A DNA stretch of 31,116 nucleotides from JBBRVP01 sp038246785 (GCA_038246785.1 JBBRVP010000043.1:1-31116); one strand, 5' to 3'; positions 22,809-31,116 are shown, numbered from the stretch's first letter. Program-made: numbers and translations. Notes: generated by a model from the sequence alone, not told the origin.

Positions 22809-22827
22809 ACGGTAGCGGCTCTAGGCT
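22809..22827. promoter_or_regulatory. Overlapping divergent leaderless promoters of purM and the GNAT gene
   Basis: TACCGT on the minus strand (22814-22809) serves the GNAT ATG 22802, and TAGGCT on the plus strand (22822-22827) serves purM GTG 22836 at 8 nt. The -10 boxes are only 7 nt apart, so each -35 region would lie at the start codon of the other gene. Confidence 0.55.
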
Positions 22828-22835
22828 GGCTGCCC

Positions 22836-23900
22836 GTGAGCGCCGAGCAGGGCACGACGTACGCCGCGGCCGGCGTGGACATCGCCGCCGGTGAGCGCGC
22901 CGTCGAGCTCATGAAGGCGTCGATCGCCCGGGCCCAGCGCCCGGAGGTGGTCGGCGGCATCGGCGGCTTCGCCGGGCTGTTCGACGCGACCGGGCTCAAG
23001 GGCTACCGCCGCCCGCTGCTGGCGACCTCCACGGACGGGGTCGGAACCAAGGTCGACATCGCCCGGCGGATGGACGTGCACGACACCATCGGCCGCGACC
23101 TCGTCGGGATGCTCGTCGACGACCTCGTCGTCTGTGGGGCCGAGCCGCTGTTCGTCACCGACTACATCGCCTGCGGCCGGGTCGTCCCGGATCGCATCGC
23201 GGCGATCGTCTCCGGCGTTGCGGAGGGGTGCCGGCTCGCCGGCGCAGCGCTGGTCGGCGGCGAGACGGCCGAGCACCCTGGGCTGCTCGAGCCGGACGAG
23301 TACGACGTCGCCGGCGCCACCACGGGGGTCGTGGAGGCCGCCGAGCTGCTCGGGCCGCAGCGTGTCCGCGCCGGCGATGCCCTCGTCGCCATGGCGTCCA
23401 GCGGCCTGCACTCCAACGGCTACTCGCTCGTGCGCCAAGTCCTGCTGAGCGATGCCGGCTGGTCGCTCGACCGCGACGTGCCCGAGCTCGGCCGCACGCT
23501 CGGGCAGGAGCTGCTCGAGCCGACCCGCATCTACGCCCTGGATTGCCTCGCCCTCGCCGGCGACCCGCACATCGACGTGCACGCCATGAGCCACATCACC
23601 GGCGGCGGGCTGGCGGCCAACCTCGGTCGGGTGCTGCCACCGGCGCTCACCGCCACGATCGATCGCGCGACGTGGTCTCCGCAGCCGGTGTTCGGGCTCG
23701 TCGCCGAGGTCGGCGCTGTGGAGCGGGCCGACCTGGAGAGCACCCTCAACCAGGGAGTGGGGATGGCGGCCGTCGTCGCCGCGGCGGACGCGGGCGCGGC
23801 GGTCGCGCTGCTGCGGAGGCGGGGGGTGCCGGCGTGGGTGGCCGGGGGCGTGGTCGCCGGCGCGGAGCCGGTGAGCCTGCGGGGCGAGCACCCCGGCTGA
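22836..23900 (+). CDS. purM: Phosphoribosylformylglycinamidine cyclo-ligase PurM
   Basis: A 354-residue AIR synthetase that closes the imidazole ring, turning FGAM and ATP into AIR. The N-terminal YAAAGVDIAAGERAVELMK, the ATP-binding loop LLATSTDGVGTKVDIA (D67, K72), GRDLVGMLVDDLVVCGAEPL, and the C-terminal ITGGGLAANLGRVLP and LNQGVGM are all intact. Length is normal. The start GTG 22836 is chosen because TAGGCT lies 8 nt before it and it gives the family's usual N-terminus. It has its own promoter; purF, its usual partner, is 5.2 kb upstream. Confidence 0.96.
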   Translation: MSAEQGTTYAAAGVDIAAGERAVELMKASIARAQRPEVVGGIGGFAGLFDATGLKGYRRPLLATSTDGVGTKVDIARRMDVHDTIGRDLVGMLVDDLVVCGAEPLFVTDYIACGRVVPDRIAAIVSGVAEGCRLAGAALVGGETAEHPGLLEPDEYDVAGATTGVVEAAELLGPQRVRAGDALVAMASSGLHSNGYSLVRQVLLSDAGWSLDRDVPELGRTLGQELLEPTRIYALDCLALAGDPHIDVHAMSHITGGGLAANLGRVLPPALTATIDRATWSPQPVFGLVAEVGAVERADLESTLNQGVGMAAVVAAADAGAAVALLRRRGVPAWVAGGVVAGAEPVSLRGEHPG

Positions 23901-23916
23901 GCGTCCCTCGGGCGGC

Positions 23917-24144
23917 TCAGCGGCCTCGCGGGGCGGGCTCGTCGTCCTCGATGTCGTAGCCGCCGGAGCCGGCGTACGGCTCGTCGTCGTCCGGCTCGTC
24001 GTCCTCGAGATCCTCCGCGGCCCCGGGTGCGTCCTCGGAGCCGGCGAGTTCCTTCTGGAGGGCGTCGAAGTCCGTACCGAGCGTCTGGTACTTGAGCCGA
24101 CGAGCGACCTTGGTCTGCTTCGCCTTCGCGCGGCCGCGTCCCAT
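23917..24144 (-). CDS. DUF3073 family protein
   Basis: A 75-residue basic-then-acidic protein, found widely in actinomycetes directly next to purM or bldC. The lysine/arginine-rich N-terminus MGRGRAKAKQTKVARRLKYQ is the DUF3073 signature, followed by an acidic tail (DLEDDEPDDDEPY). Function is unknown; the charge pattern suggests a nucleic-acid or ribosome-associated role. ATG 24144 has a GAGGGGG upstream. It is convergent with purM, 16 nt apart. Confidence 0.88.
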   Translation of the reverse strand: MGRGRAKAKQTKVARRLKYQTLGTDFDALQKELAGSEDAPGAAEDLEDDEPDDDEPYAGSGGYDIEDDEPAPRGR

Positions 24145-24410
24145 GCGGGTCGACCCCCTCGCACAAAACCGGGGTCGCCAGATGGCTGGACGCCCCCGGA
24201 CCTGGGTGACATCGGTTCGTGGGAGCAACGGTACAGGCTTCAGGGGTGTTCCGTCTCGCTGGCCGCCCGGAGGGACGAACCGGGACGGGTCGGGCGCCAG
24301 GCCGGCGCGGGGGCGGCAAATACTCCGTTTCGGCTATCGACTCCGGCCCTTGTGCGGTGAAATATCGTACGAGGGTCGGAAGGTCCGGCCCTGATCAGAG
24401 GGAGGGCGTC

Positions 24411-24638
24411 ATGGTCGCACGCGTGTCCGACGTCGAGGCCCTGCTCACACCCGCCGAGGTCGCAGCGCTGTTCCGGGTCGACCCCAAGACGGTCACCCGG
24501 TGGGCGAAGGCCGGCAAGCTCAGCTCCATCCGGACGCTGGGCGGTCACCGTCGCTACCGCGAGACGGAGGTCCGGGCACTGCTCGCCGGGCAGGTTCCCG
24601 CACAGCGTGGCGGCGGGGACGGCGCCGAGCAGGGTTGA
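24411..24638 (+). CDS. bldC: BldC-type MerR-like developmental regulator
   Basis: A 75-residue stand-alone MerR-type helix-turn-helix protein. The recognition core is seen in LLTPAEVAALFRVDPKTVTR and WAKAGKLSSIRTLGGHRRYR, the hallmark of BldC, which in Streptomyces polymerises head-to-tail on direct repeats to control development. In non-sporulating relatives it is kept but its regulon is unknown. ATG 24411 follows GGGAGGG (24400-24406) at 4 nt. The 266 nt upstream, toward DUF3073, are the least GC-rich here and may carry several promoters; I cannot pick one with confidence. Confidence 0.93.
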   Translation: MVARVSDVEALLTPAEVAALFRVDPKTVTRWAKAGKLSSIRTLGGHRRYRETEVRALLAGQVPAQRGGGDGAEQG

Positions 24639-24677
24639 GGCAATCCCCGTCGTGTCCCCTGCGCGACGGGTCGGGAT

Positions 24678-24705
24678 GGGGCGTCACCGGATACGGTGGC
24701 GCCCC
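24678..24705 (+). terminator. Hairpin after bldC
   Basis: An 11-bp stem (24678-24688 with 24695-24705, one G-T wobble) with a GGATAC loop lies 39 nt after the bldC stop and 22 nt before pgm. It fits a terminator for bldC without a T tract. Confidence 0.6.
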
Positions 24706-24727
24706 GTCGCTGTCGCTGGGAGGGTGC

Positions 24728-26380
<1,653 letters not shown>

Positions 26381-26401
26381 GGGACCGGTGTGCCCGAAGG
26401 G

Positions 26402-26914
26402 TCAGCTCTGCTCGGCGACGTAACGATCGGGATCCTTGTCCTGGGCGTCGATGCCGCCGACGTGCCTGGCCTCGAAGGTGAGGAACGCGACCGCGATGTC
26501 GTGGCGGAGCCGCAGGTCCGCATGGTGGCGGAAGTCGGCGAGGTCCTGGCGCTCCTCCTCGGCGATGTGGTCGCTGTTGGCCTCCCGCGCCTCGACCACC
26601 GCCTGCCACCAGTCGTCGGTGCCGACCTCGTGCCGGTCGACCTCCCTGGCGGCGTCGCGGATCTCGTTGTGGTCCTTGATGACGTCCTTGGTCTCGCTCG
26701 CAGCGCTGTCCTCGCCGCCGCCCCCGGTGCCGATCTTCAGCAGGTGCGGGTAGAACAGCTCCTCCTCGGCGGCGGCGTGGACGTCCAACAAGATCTTGAG
26801 TCGAGTCCAGACGGCGCTCAGCGCCTCGGTGTCGGACCTGTCGATGTCGTCGAGGTAGCTGAACAGGCGTCGCTGCTCGTGGTGGTCGTGCAGGATCAGC
26901 TCGGTGATGTCCAT
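26402..26914 (-). CDS. Hemerythrin-domain (HHE) protein
   Basis: A 170-residue four-helix hemerythrin domain that would bind a di-iron centre. Metal ligands are seen in ELILHDHHEQRRLFSYL, in DVHAAAEEELFYPHLL, and in VIKDHNEIRDAAREVDRHE and NSDHIAEEERQDLADFRHH. Such proteins sense or bind oxygen or nitric oxide, or store iron. It is the last gene of a three-gene unit: 9 nt separate it from the SHOCT gene upstream. It is convergent with pgm. Confidence 0.9.
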   Translation of the reverse strand: MDITELILHDHHEQRRLFSYLDDIDRSDTEALSAVWTRLKILLDVHAAAEEELFYPHLLKIGTGGGGEDSAASETKDVIKDHNEIRDAAREVDRHEVGTDDWWQAVVEAREANSDHIAEEERQDLADFRHHADLRLRHDIAVAFLTFEARHVGGIDAQDKDPDRYVAEQS

Positions 26915-26923
26915 CGCGGTCGC

Positions 26924-27274
26924 CTACCCGGCCAGGACCTTTGCCTTCTCCGCGGCGAACTCCTCTTCGGTGAGCACTCCCGCGGTCCTGAGCTCGGCGA
27001 GCTCCTTGAGCCTGGCGATGCGGTCGTCGCCGGACGCGGCAGCGGTCGGGGTGGGCTGCGCGCTCACGTTCTGCGCCTGCACCTGCGCGGCCGCTTGGGC
27101 CGCCGCCTGGTCCACCATCGCCTGCTGCTGAGCCGCCGCCTGCTGCTCCTGCTGCTGCGCCCCCTGCGCCGAGCGCTGGCTCACTCGGCCGCTCACCGCG
27201 GTCGCGGTGCCGGCGACCACCGCCGTACGCGCCATGGTGCCCATCAGCCCGGGCCGTCCCATCCTTCTGCGCAT
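26924..27274 (-). CDS. SHOCT-domain protein
   Basis: A 116-residue protein. A short N-terminal region with a small hydrophobic stretch (MARTAVVAGTATAVSG) leads into a long Gln/Ala-rich linker (QQQEQQ, AAAQQQ and similar) and a C-terminal SHOCT helix pair, IARLKELAELRTAGVLTEEE and FAAEKAKVLAG. SHOCT domains are found fused to or beside other domains and likely mediate oligomerisation. The ATG lies 2 nt after the DUF6325 stop, so translation is coupled. The gene set DUF6325-SHOCT is common in actinomycetes and its role is unknown. Confidence 0.85.
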   Translation of the reverse strand: MRRRMGRPGLMGTMARTAVVAGTATAVSGRVSQRSAQGAQQQEQQAAAQQQAMVDQAAAQAAAQVQAQNVSAQPTPTAAASGDDRIARLKELAELRTAGVLTEEEFAAEKAKVLAG

Positions 27275-27276
27275 GC

Positions 27277-27717
27277 CTACTCCTGTTCCAGTGCTTCGAG
27301 GGCGTTCACGACCACGTCGCGCGGGATGCGCTCGAGGGCGACCAACTGGCCCTGTGACTCGCGGATCGCCTCGGCGAGGCGCGCCGCCCAGACGTTCTCC
27401 CAGACCACGACGAGTGCCGACGTGCCCGGCTCGAGCCCCGCGGCGGCCTGGTCGAGGTCATCGTCGTTGAGCAGGTCGAGCGGATGGTCGTCGACCCGGG
27501 CGAACGCCTCGGCCACGTCCGCGTCCTCGACCTCCACCACGGCCGACGAGCCGTCGGCCTCCTTGATCACGAAGGCGAGGTCGATGATCCGGACGGCTCC
27601 GCTGTCCTGGAGGTCGATTAGGGCAGGAGCCACGTCGCCGTTGAACCGGTTGCCCTCGAAGCGGATCACCGCCACGTCGACCGGGCCGGTGATCTCGGTC
27701 GGGGATGGTGCTGGCAT
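27277..27717 (-). CDS. DUF6325 family protein
   Basis: A 146-residue soluble protein with a repeated ferredoxin-like pattern: TGPVDVAVIRFEGNRFNGDV, RIIDLAFVIKEADGS and, in the second half, GTSALVVVWENVWAARLAEA. It matches the DUF6325 family found next to SHOCT proteins in actinomycetes. Function is unknown. ATG 27717 has a GAGG about 8 nt upstream. It is the first gene of the DUF6325-SHOCT-hemerythrin unit, whose spacing (2 and 9 nt) shows an operon. Its promoter must lie in the 130 nt before the tRNA-Phe gene. Confidence 0.82.
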   Translation of the reverse strand: MPAPSPTEITGPVDVAVIRFEGNRFNGDVAPALIDLQDSGAVRIIDLAFVIKEADGSSAVVEVEDADVAEAFARVDDHPLDLLNDDDLDQAAAGLEPGTSALVVVWENVWAARLAEAIRESQGQLVALERIPRDVVVNALEALEQE

Positions 27718-27850
27718 GGCGCCGCCTCGGGTGGTTCGGGGGCGACCCACGTGATGGCACCCCGCGCTGCCGCCACCCTAGCCAGCGGCCATCTCGTCCG
27801 CGACAGCGTCCGGGTCGGCGGGGCCGGTCGCGTTGGCCGGGCTGGGCTTG

Positions 27851-27924
27851 TGGCCAGGGACGGGATCGAACCGTCGACCTTCCGATTTTCAGTCGGACGC
27901 TCGTACCAACTGAGCTACCTGGCC
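27851..27924 (-). tRNA. tRNA-Phe (GAA)
   Basis: A 74-nt cloverleaf on the minus strand: 7-bp acceptor stem GGCCAGG/CCTGGCC, D arm, anticodon stem TCCGA/TCGGA enclosing the loop CTGAAAA with anticodon GAA, and a T arm with TTCGATC. The discriminator is A and CCA is not encoded. It is the last gene of the three-tRNA cluster. Confidence 0.96.
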
Positions 27925-27973
27925 GGACGCCGCCCGAGCCCCGGTGGCGAGACCGAGGACCGCGGGCGACGAG

Positions 27974-28047
27974 CGGTCCCGACGGGACTTGAACCCGCGA
28001 CCTCCGCCTTGACAGGGCGGCGAGCACTCCAACTGCTCCACGGGACC
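27974..28047 (-). tRNA. tRNA-Asp (GTC)
   Basis: A 74-nt cloverleaf: acceptor GGTCCCG/CGGGACC, anticodon stem CCGCC/GGCGG with loop CTGTCAA (anticodon GTC), and T loop TTCAAGT. Discriminator G, no encoded CCA. Middle gene of the cluster. Confidence 0.96.
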
Positions 28048-28084
28048 TGGCGCAGGGACGAACCCTACCCGAGGTCTGACCTCG

Positions 28085-28157
28085 TGCCCCCAACGGGATT
28101 CGAACCCGTGCTACCGCCTTGAAAGGGCGGCGTCCTGGGCCACTAGACGATGAGGGC
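28085..28157 (-). tRNA. tRNA-Glu (TTC)
   Basis: A 73-nt cloverleaf: acceptor GCCCTCA/TGGGGGC with a T-G pair, anticodon stem CCGCC/GGCGG with loop CTTTCAA (anticodon TTC), and T loop TTCGAAT. Discriminator A, no encoded CCA. First of the cluster; a TACCGT box (28171-28166) lies 8 nt upstream and may be its -10. Confidence 0.96.
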
Positions 28158-28431
28158 TCGGGCGCACGGTAGCGCCCGCGGCTCGGCGCCTTCGGGGACC
28201 GGGCCAAGGCTACGGGTCGGTCGTCCCCACTCCAAGTCGTCCGCTCGCCACGCCGAGCCGGCCACCCCGGCCGGCACGTCCTGCCGCTCCGACCCACATT
28301 CGTGGCGCCAGTGACTCCTGTGGCGCACCAGGCCGTCTCACCGGTCGACTCCCGTAACGAATGTGGGGTGAAGAGCAGCCTCGCGGTCGGCCGTCCGGTC
28401 GGCCCGGGCGGGCGCGGGCCACACTGGAGCG
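28158..28431. other. Intergenic region between tRNA-Glu and the zincin gene
   Basis: About 270 nt with no recognisable coding frame. It must hold the tRNA-cluster promoter (TACCGT at 28171-28166, minus strand). A CACACT box at 28420-28425 is a weak -10 candidate for the plus-strand gene. Confidence 0.5.
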
Positions 28432-28782
28432 GTGTTGGAGATGGCGCCGGACGATTTCGAGGAGCTTGTCGCGGAGGCACTCGACACCCTGCCGCCTGAG
28501 CTGACCCGGGTCATGGACAACGTCGTCGTCCTCGTCGCGCCCGAGCCACCGCCCGACGAGCCGCGCTTGCTCGGGCTCTACGAGGGGACGCCGCTGACCC
28601 AGCGCGACGGCTGGTACAGCGGCCGCCTCCCCGACGCGATCACGATCTTCCGCGGGCCGCTGCTGCGGCTGGCCCGCAGCCGCGACGAGGCGGTGCACGA
28701 GGTGCGGACGACCGTCCTGCACGAAGTCGGGCACCACTTCGGTATCGACGACACTCGACTGCACGAGCTGGGCTGGGGGTGA
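28432..28782 (+). CDS. Zincin-like metallopeptidase family protein
   Basis: A 116-residue minimal metallopeptidase of the zincin_1 family. The motif HExxHxxGxxD is H97, E98, H101, G104 and D107 in VLHEVGHHFGIDDTRLHELGW. The N-terminal APDDFEELVAEALDTLP and DNVVVLVAPEPP are family-typical, and GLYEGTPL and ITIFRGPLLRLA form the middle strands. Substrate and role are unknown. GTG 28432 lies 6 nt after CACACT, so it may be leaderless; a downstream in-frame ATG (28441) would remove only three residues. Its stop overlaps the next gene as GTGA. Confidence 0.87.
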   Translation: MLEMAPDDFEELVAEALDTLPPELTRVMDNVVVLVAPEPPPDEPRLLGLYEGTPLTQRDGWYSGRLPDAITIFRGPLLRLARSRDEAVHEVRTTVLHEVGHHFGIDDTRLHELGWG

Positions 28783-29366
28783 GCGCGGGCGACGCGGTCA
28801 CGGTCCGGATCGCCGACCCTGACCGTGACGCCGAGCGGATCGCGGCGATCTACCTCCCGGTCGTCGAGCGGACGGCCGCCTCGTTCGAGGAGGTGGCACC
28901 CGACACCGCGCAGACGCGGCGGCGGATGGCCAACACGCTGCGGCGCACGCCGTGGCTCGTCGCCGAGCGCTCCGGCCGCGTGGTCGGCTTCGGGTACGCA
29001 GGACCGCACCGCTCGCGGCCGGCGTACCGCTGGTCGGTCGAGGTCTCGGCGTACGTCGGCGCCCCCGAGCGCGGTCGAGGCGTCGGCAGGGCGTTGTACG
29101 CGTTCTTGCTTCCACTGCTGCGCGAGCAGGCCTACGTGCACGCGTACGCGGCGGTGACCCTGCCCAATCCGGCCAGCGAAGCTTTGCACGAGCGGGCCGG
29201 ATTCCGTCGCTTCGCGGTCTTCGATGACGTCGGGCACAAGCTCGGCGCCTGGCACAGCGTGGCGTGGTACGAGGTGAGGCTGGCCGCGCCGGGGCAACCT
29301 CCGGCGGAACCGGTGGCCTTCCCCGACCTGCCGGCCGATCGGCTGGCGGCGTGCGGCTTGGCGTGA
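28779..29366 (+). CDS. GNAT N-acetyltransferase (phosphinothricin-acetyltransferase-like)
   Basis: A 195-residue acetyltransferase of the Pat/Bar type: VRIADPDRDAERIAAIYLPV, then TAASFEEVAPD, WLVAERSGRVVGFGYAGPHR, the acetyl-CoA loop ERGRGVGRALYAFLL, and the GFRRFAVFDDVGHKLGAWHS tail that is specific to this group. Members acetylate phosphinothricin, methionine sulfone or other small amines; the natural substrate is unknown and resistance is not implied. Its GTG overlaps the zincin stop, so the two are co-translated. It is convergent with ccdA, 4 nt apart. Confidence 0.88.
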   Translation: MSAGDAVTVRIADPDRDAERIAAIYLPVVERTAASFEEVAPDTAQTRRRMANTLRRTPWLVAERSGRVVGFGYAGPHRSRPAYRWSVEVSAYVGAPERGRGVGRALYAFLLPLLREQAYVHAYAAVTLPNPASEALHERAGFRRFAVFDDVGHKLGAWHSVAWYEVRLAAPGQPPAEPVAFPDLPADRLAACGLA

Positions 29367-29370
29367 ACGC

Positions 29371-30210
29371 TCAGACCCGGTCGGCGCCCACACGCCTCCG
29401 GACCCCGGCCACGGCCAGCCCGAGGACGACCAGCAGGGCGAGCGTGACGACCACCGGCCAGGCGCCCAGGTCGGACAGCCAGCGCGAGACCGCGCCCTGC
29501 ACCGCGAGCGCCCGGTCGACGACCGGGTCGGAGGTGGTGGCATCGGTGAGGACGCGCAGCTCGTAGGCGCCGTACCAGGCGACGTAGAAGCCGGCGATGA
29601 CGAGCAGCCCCCCGCTGATCCGGCCGACGTACGGCAGCACCCGCCGCACCCGGGCCAGGACGCCGTCGCCGGCCAGCGCGACGGCAACGGCCAGCGTGGT
29701 CACCACCAGACCCATGCCGAGTGCGTACGCGACGAACACCGCAAGGCCGGAGAGCACGCCGCCGGAGCGGAACGTGCTCGACACCACGGCGAGGAAGACC
29801 GGGGCCGTGCAGGACAGGGACGCGATGGCGTACGCCGCCCCGTACAGCAGCATCGACAGCAACGACCCGGTCGGCCCGCGGCCGACGCGCGGGCCGGCTA
29901 CCAGCAGCTCCCGCCCGGACAGCAGCCAGCCGCCGAGCCCGACCAGCGCCACCCCGATGACGACGGTCACCCACGGCAGGTACCGCTCCACGGACAGCGT
30001 CAGCGGCACGACCGCCAGCCCGAACGCACCGAACACGCCCACGAAGCCCGCGGTCATCGCCGCGGACAACCGAAGCGCCCGCCACAGCGGGCTGCCGCCC
30101 GCACCCTGGACGACGAGCAGGGACAGGTACGCCGGCAGCAACGCGAAGCCGCACGGGTTGACCGCGGCCAGCGTGCCGGCGGCGAGGGCGAGCCCGAGCG
30201 GCGCGTCCAT
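29371..30210 (-). CDS. ccdA: CcdA/DsbD-like membrane thiol-electron carrier
   Basis: A 279-residue membrane protein with about six or seven helices that moves reducing electrons from cytoplasmic thioredoxin across the membrane. The redox cysteines are C20 in AAVNPCGFALLPAY and C134 in IASLSCTAPVFLAV, at the two repeat positions of the family. An extra hydrophobic C-terminal region (about 252-272) and a loop of about 30 residues before it go beyond the minimal CcdA. It starts 6 nt after the thioredoxin-like gene upstream, so they form an operon and probably a functional pair for reducing extracytoplasmic disulphides or for cytochrome c maturation. No other ccm/res genes are seen. Confidence 0.88.
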   Translation of the reverse strand: MDAPLGLALAAGTLAAVNPCGFALLPAYLSLLVVQGAGGSPLWRALRLSAAMTAGFVGVFGAFGLAVVPLTLSVERYLPWVTVVIGVALVGLGGWLLSGRELLVAGPRVGRGPTGSLLSMLLYGAAYAIASLSCTAPVFLAVVSSTFRSGGVLSGLAVFVAYALGMGLVVTTLAVAVALAGDGVLARVRRVLPYVGRISGGLLVIAGFYVAWYGAYELRVLTDATTSDPVVDRALAVQGAVSRWLSDLGAWPVVVTLALLVVLGLAVAGVRRRVGADRV

Positions 30211-30216
30211 GCGTGC

Positions 30217-30825
30217 TCAGGAGGCGACGAGCGCGTCGAGCCGGGAGCGCAGGGTGTCCGGGTCGACCGGCCCACGGATGACTTCGACCGCGCCGGAGTC
30301 GTCGACGAGGGCGAAGTCGTACTGCGAGGTGACGCCGAACGCCGCCCAGACCTCGCCTGCGGTGTCGGCGGCCTGCGGGAAGCCGTCGGTGCCGGTCTGG
30401 GCGACGAAGTCGCGCATGGCGCCGGTGTCCTGCGACAGCCCGCCGAGGCCGAGCACGCTCACCCGGCCGCGGTAGTCGGCGGCGATCTTGGCGATCGCCG
30501 GTCCCTCGGCCCGGCAGGTGGGGCACCACGGTGCCCAGAACCACACGAGTACGTCGCGCCCGCCGAGCGTGCTCCCGTCGACGGTGCCGCCGCCGACGCC
30601 CGGCAGGGAGAAGTCCAGCTGATCGGCCAGCGCGGCCGAGGAGGTCGGGGAGGGGCGGGGTGCGCTCGATGTTGGCGGAGCGGAAGATCCCGCCGCCGAC
30701 GGGGCGGCTGTCGACGGCGGCTCCGACGACGGCTCGGCGCTGGTCGCGGCCGGCGCGCTCCCGCAGGCGGCGAGAGCCACGGCGACGGCGATCGCGGCAG
30801 CAGAGGGGAGCGGTCGTCGGCGCAT
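30217..30825 (-). CDS. TlpA-like thioredoxin-fold lipoprotein
   Basis: A 202-residue exported thiol-disulphide protein. The signal peptide ends in a lipobox (LAAC, C21), so it is probably a membrane-anchored lipoprotein. A Ser/Pro/Ala-rich linker (about 22-63) leads to a thioredoxin/redoxin domain with the CxxC site C101-C104 in WFWAPWCPTCRAEGP. The later YDFALVDDSGAVEVI strand holds the usual cis-Pro region in altered form. ATG 30825 follows a G-rich run (GATGGGGGG); the open frame upstream to 31071 has no signal peptide at its start. CcdA directly downstream would supply electrons. Confidence 0.86.
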   Translation of the reverse strand: MRRRPLPSAAAIAVAVALAACGSAPAATSAEPSSEPPSTAAPSAAGSSAPPTSSAPRPSPTSSAALADQLDFSLPGVGGGTVDGSTLGGRDVLVWFWAPWCPTCRAEGPAIAKIAADYRGRVSVLGLGGLSQDTGAMRDFVAQTGTDGFPQAADTAGEVWAAFGVTSQYDFALVDDSGAVEVIRGPVDPDTLRSRLDALVAS

Positions 30826-30934
30826 CCCCCCATCGTCGCCGATGCACGGCCGGTGGCGCGCCCGCGGACGTGACGGGGGGATTACGGGAAGGACGTCGGG
30901 CCGGGAGCGCCTCGCGGCGCGTGGCCGCTCGAAG

Positions 30935-31101
30935 CGGCTGATGGTGAGGCCCGGGGCTACCCGGCCCGACGCCCGGCGAGGGCCCCGAAAGGCTGTCGCC
31001 AGGATGCCCAACGGGCGGGGAGCCGCCCAGATTCCCGCCGTACATGACCGAGTGGAACGCCCGGCCGACACGCCGGCCCGGAGGGTCGGCCTGGCGTTCC
31101 A
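30935..31101 (+). ncRNA. Structured leader RNA candidate, possibly an M-box-like riboswitch
   Basis: No coding frame fits here, but hairpins follow one another: a GGCCGCT-TCGA-type stem near 30920-30940, GTGAGGC with an adjoining CCGGG/CCCGG stem (about 30938-30965), a GGCGA/TCGCC stem enclosing a CCGAAAGG hairpin (about 30975-31003), GCCAGGATGCCC (about 31000-31012) and a GGGCGG/CCGCCC hairpin (about 31014-31030), ending in a terminator. The GTGAGGC ... GGATGC order recalls the Mg2+ M-box, but several conserved M-box segments cannot be found, so the class is unproven. The regulated gene would lie beyond 31116. Confidence 0.35.
31053..31101 (+). terminator. Long hairpin at the right edge
   Basis: Arms 31053-31069 and 31085-31101 pair over 17 positions with one C-T mismatch, around a 15-nt loop. 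It could end a leader RNA on the plus strand or a gene coming from the right on the minus strand. No T tract follows on the plus strand within the window. Confidence 0.7.
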
Positions 31102-31116
31102 CGCGAGGCAGGGGGC

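Noticed and set aside
24692..24697. TACGGT as a promoter for pgm
   Set aside because: It lies in the loop and second arm of the strong hairpin after bldC; the hairpin explains the sequence better and pgm has a good Shine-Dalgarno.

Overview
The window is chromosomal DNA from a high-GC Gram-positive bacterium, almost certainly an actinomycete (Actinomycetota). It carries a BldC-type regulator, a DUF3073 protein, an HtpX-PspAB pair, a small sterol-carrier protein and a purS/purQ/purL/purF/purM neighbourhood, a combination typical of that phylum. GTG starts are common, and many genes have a TANNNT -10 box only 6-8 nt before the start codon, which points to leaderless mRNAs. The genus cannot be fixed from the sequence.

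Layout. 1-5.1 kb: a possible edge gene, an MBL-fold hydrolase, purS-purQ, a RelE-toxin relic fused to the end of purQ, then an accessory insert (pentapeptide-repeat protein, cupin, TetR regulator, ABM-fold monooxygenase, and a YefM/RelE toxin-antitoxin pair whose toxin is frameshifted). 5.2-11.7 kb: purL, a secreted sedolisin (S53) protease with a strong terminator, htpX-pspAB, and a sterol-carrier protein. 11.7-16.0 kb: a Nudix hydrolase, a nucleotidyltransferase broken by two frameshifts (one linked to a 61-nt-period direct repeat), a palindromic repeat element, an M20 dipeptidase, and a class-C beta-lactamase-fold hydrolase divergent from purF. 16.1-24.1 kb: purF, a PIN-toxin relic, a large membrane flippase with a degenerate kinase-like middle, an unknown membrane-anchored protein, an AlkZ/YcaQ-like winged-helix protein, a second repeat element, a GNAT enzyme divergent from purM, purM and DUF3073. 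24.4-31.1 kb: bldC, phosphoglucomutase, a DUF6325-SHOCT-hemerythrin operon, a Glu-Asp-Phe tRNA cluster, a zincin-GNAT pair, a ccdA-tlpA thiol-redox pair, and a structured, terminator-ended region that may be a riboswitch.

How it works together. PurF starts purine synthesis (PRPP to phosphoribosylamine), PurS/PurQ/PurL make FGAM and PurM closes the imidazole ring. These genes are normally close neighbours in actinomycetes. Here they are spread over about 23 kb and separated by accessory genes and toxin-antitoxin debris. HtpX and PspAB fit membrane-protein quality control. CcdA and the TlpA-like lipoprotein fit extracytoplasmic thiol chemistry.

Most unusual: (i) at least nine genes with leaderless promoter geometry, including two overlapping divergent promoters that couple purF and purM to unrelated genes; (ii) two 80-nt copies of a palindromic, G-run-rich element with identical internal spacing; (iii) toxin relics directly next to purQ, purL and purF; (iv) the 61-nt-period repeat that breaks the nucleotidyltransferase; (v) the structured RNA-like region at the right edge. 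I see no complete defence island, prophage or CRISPR array.
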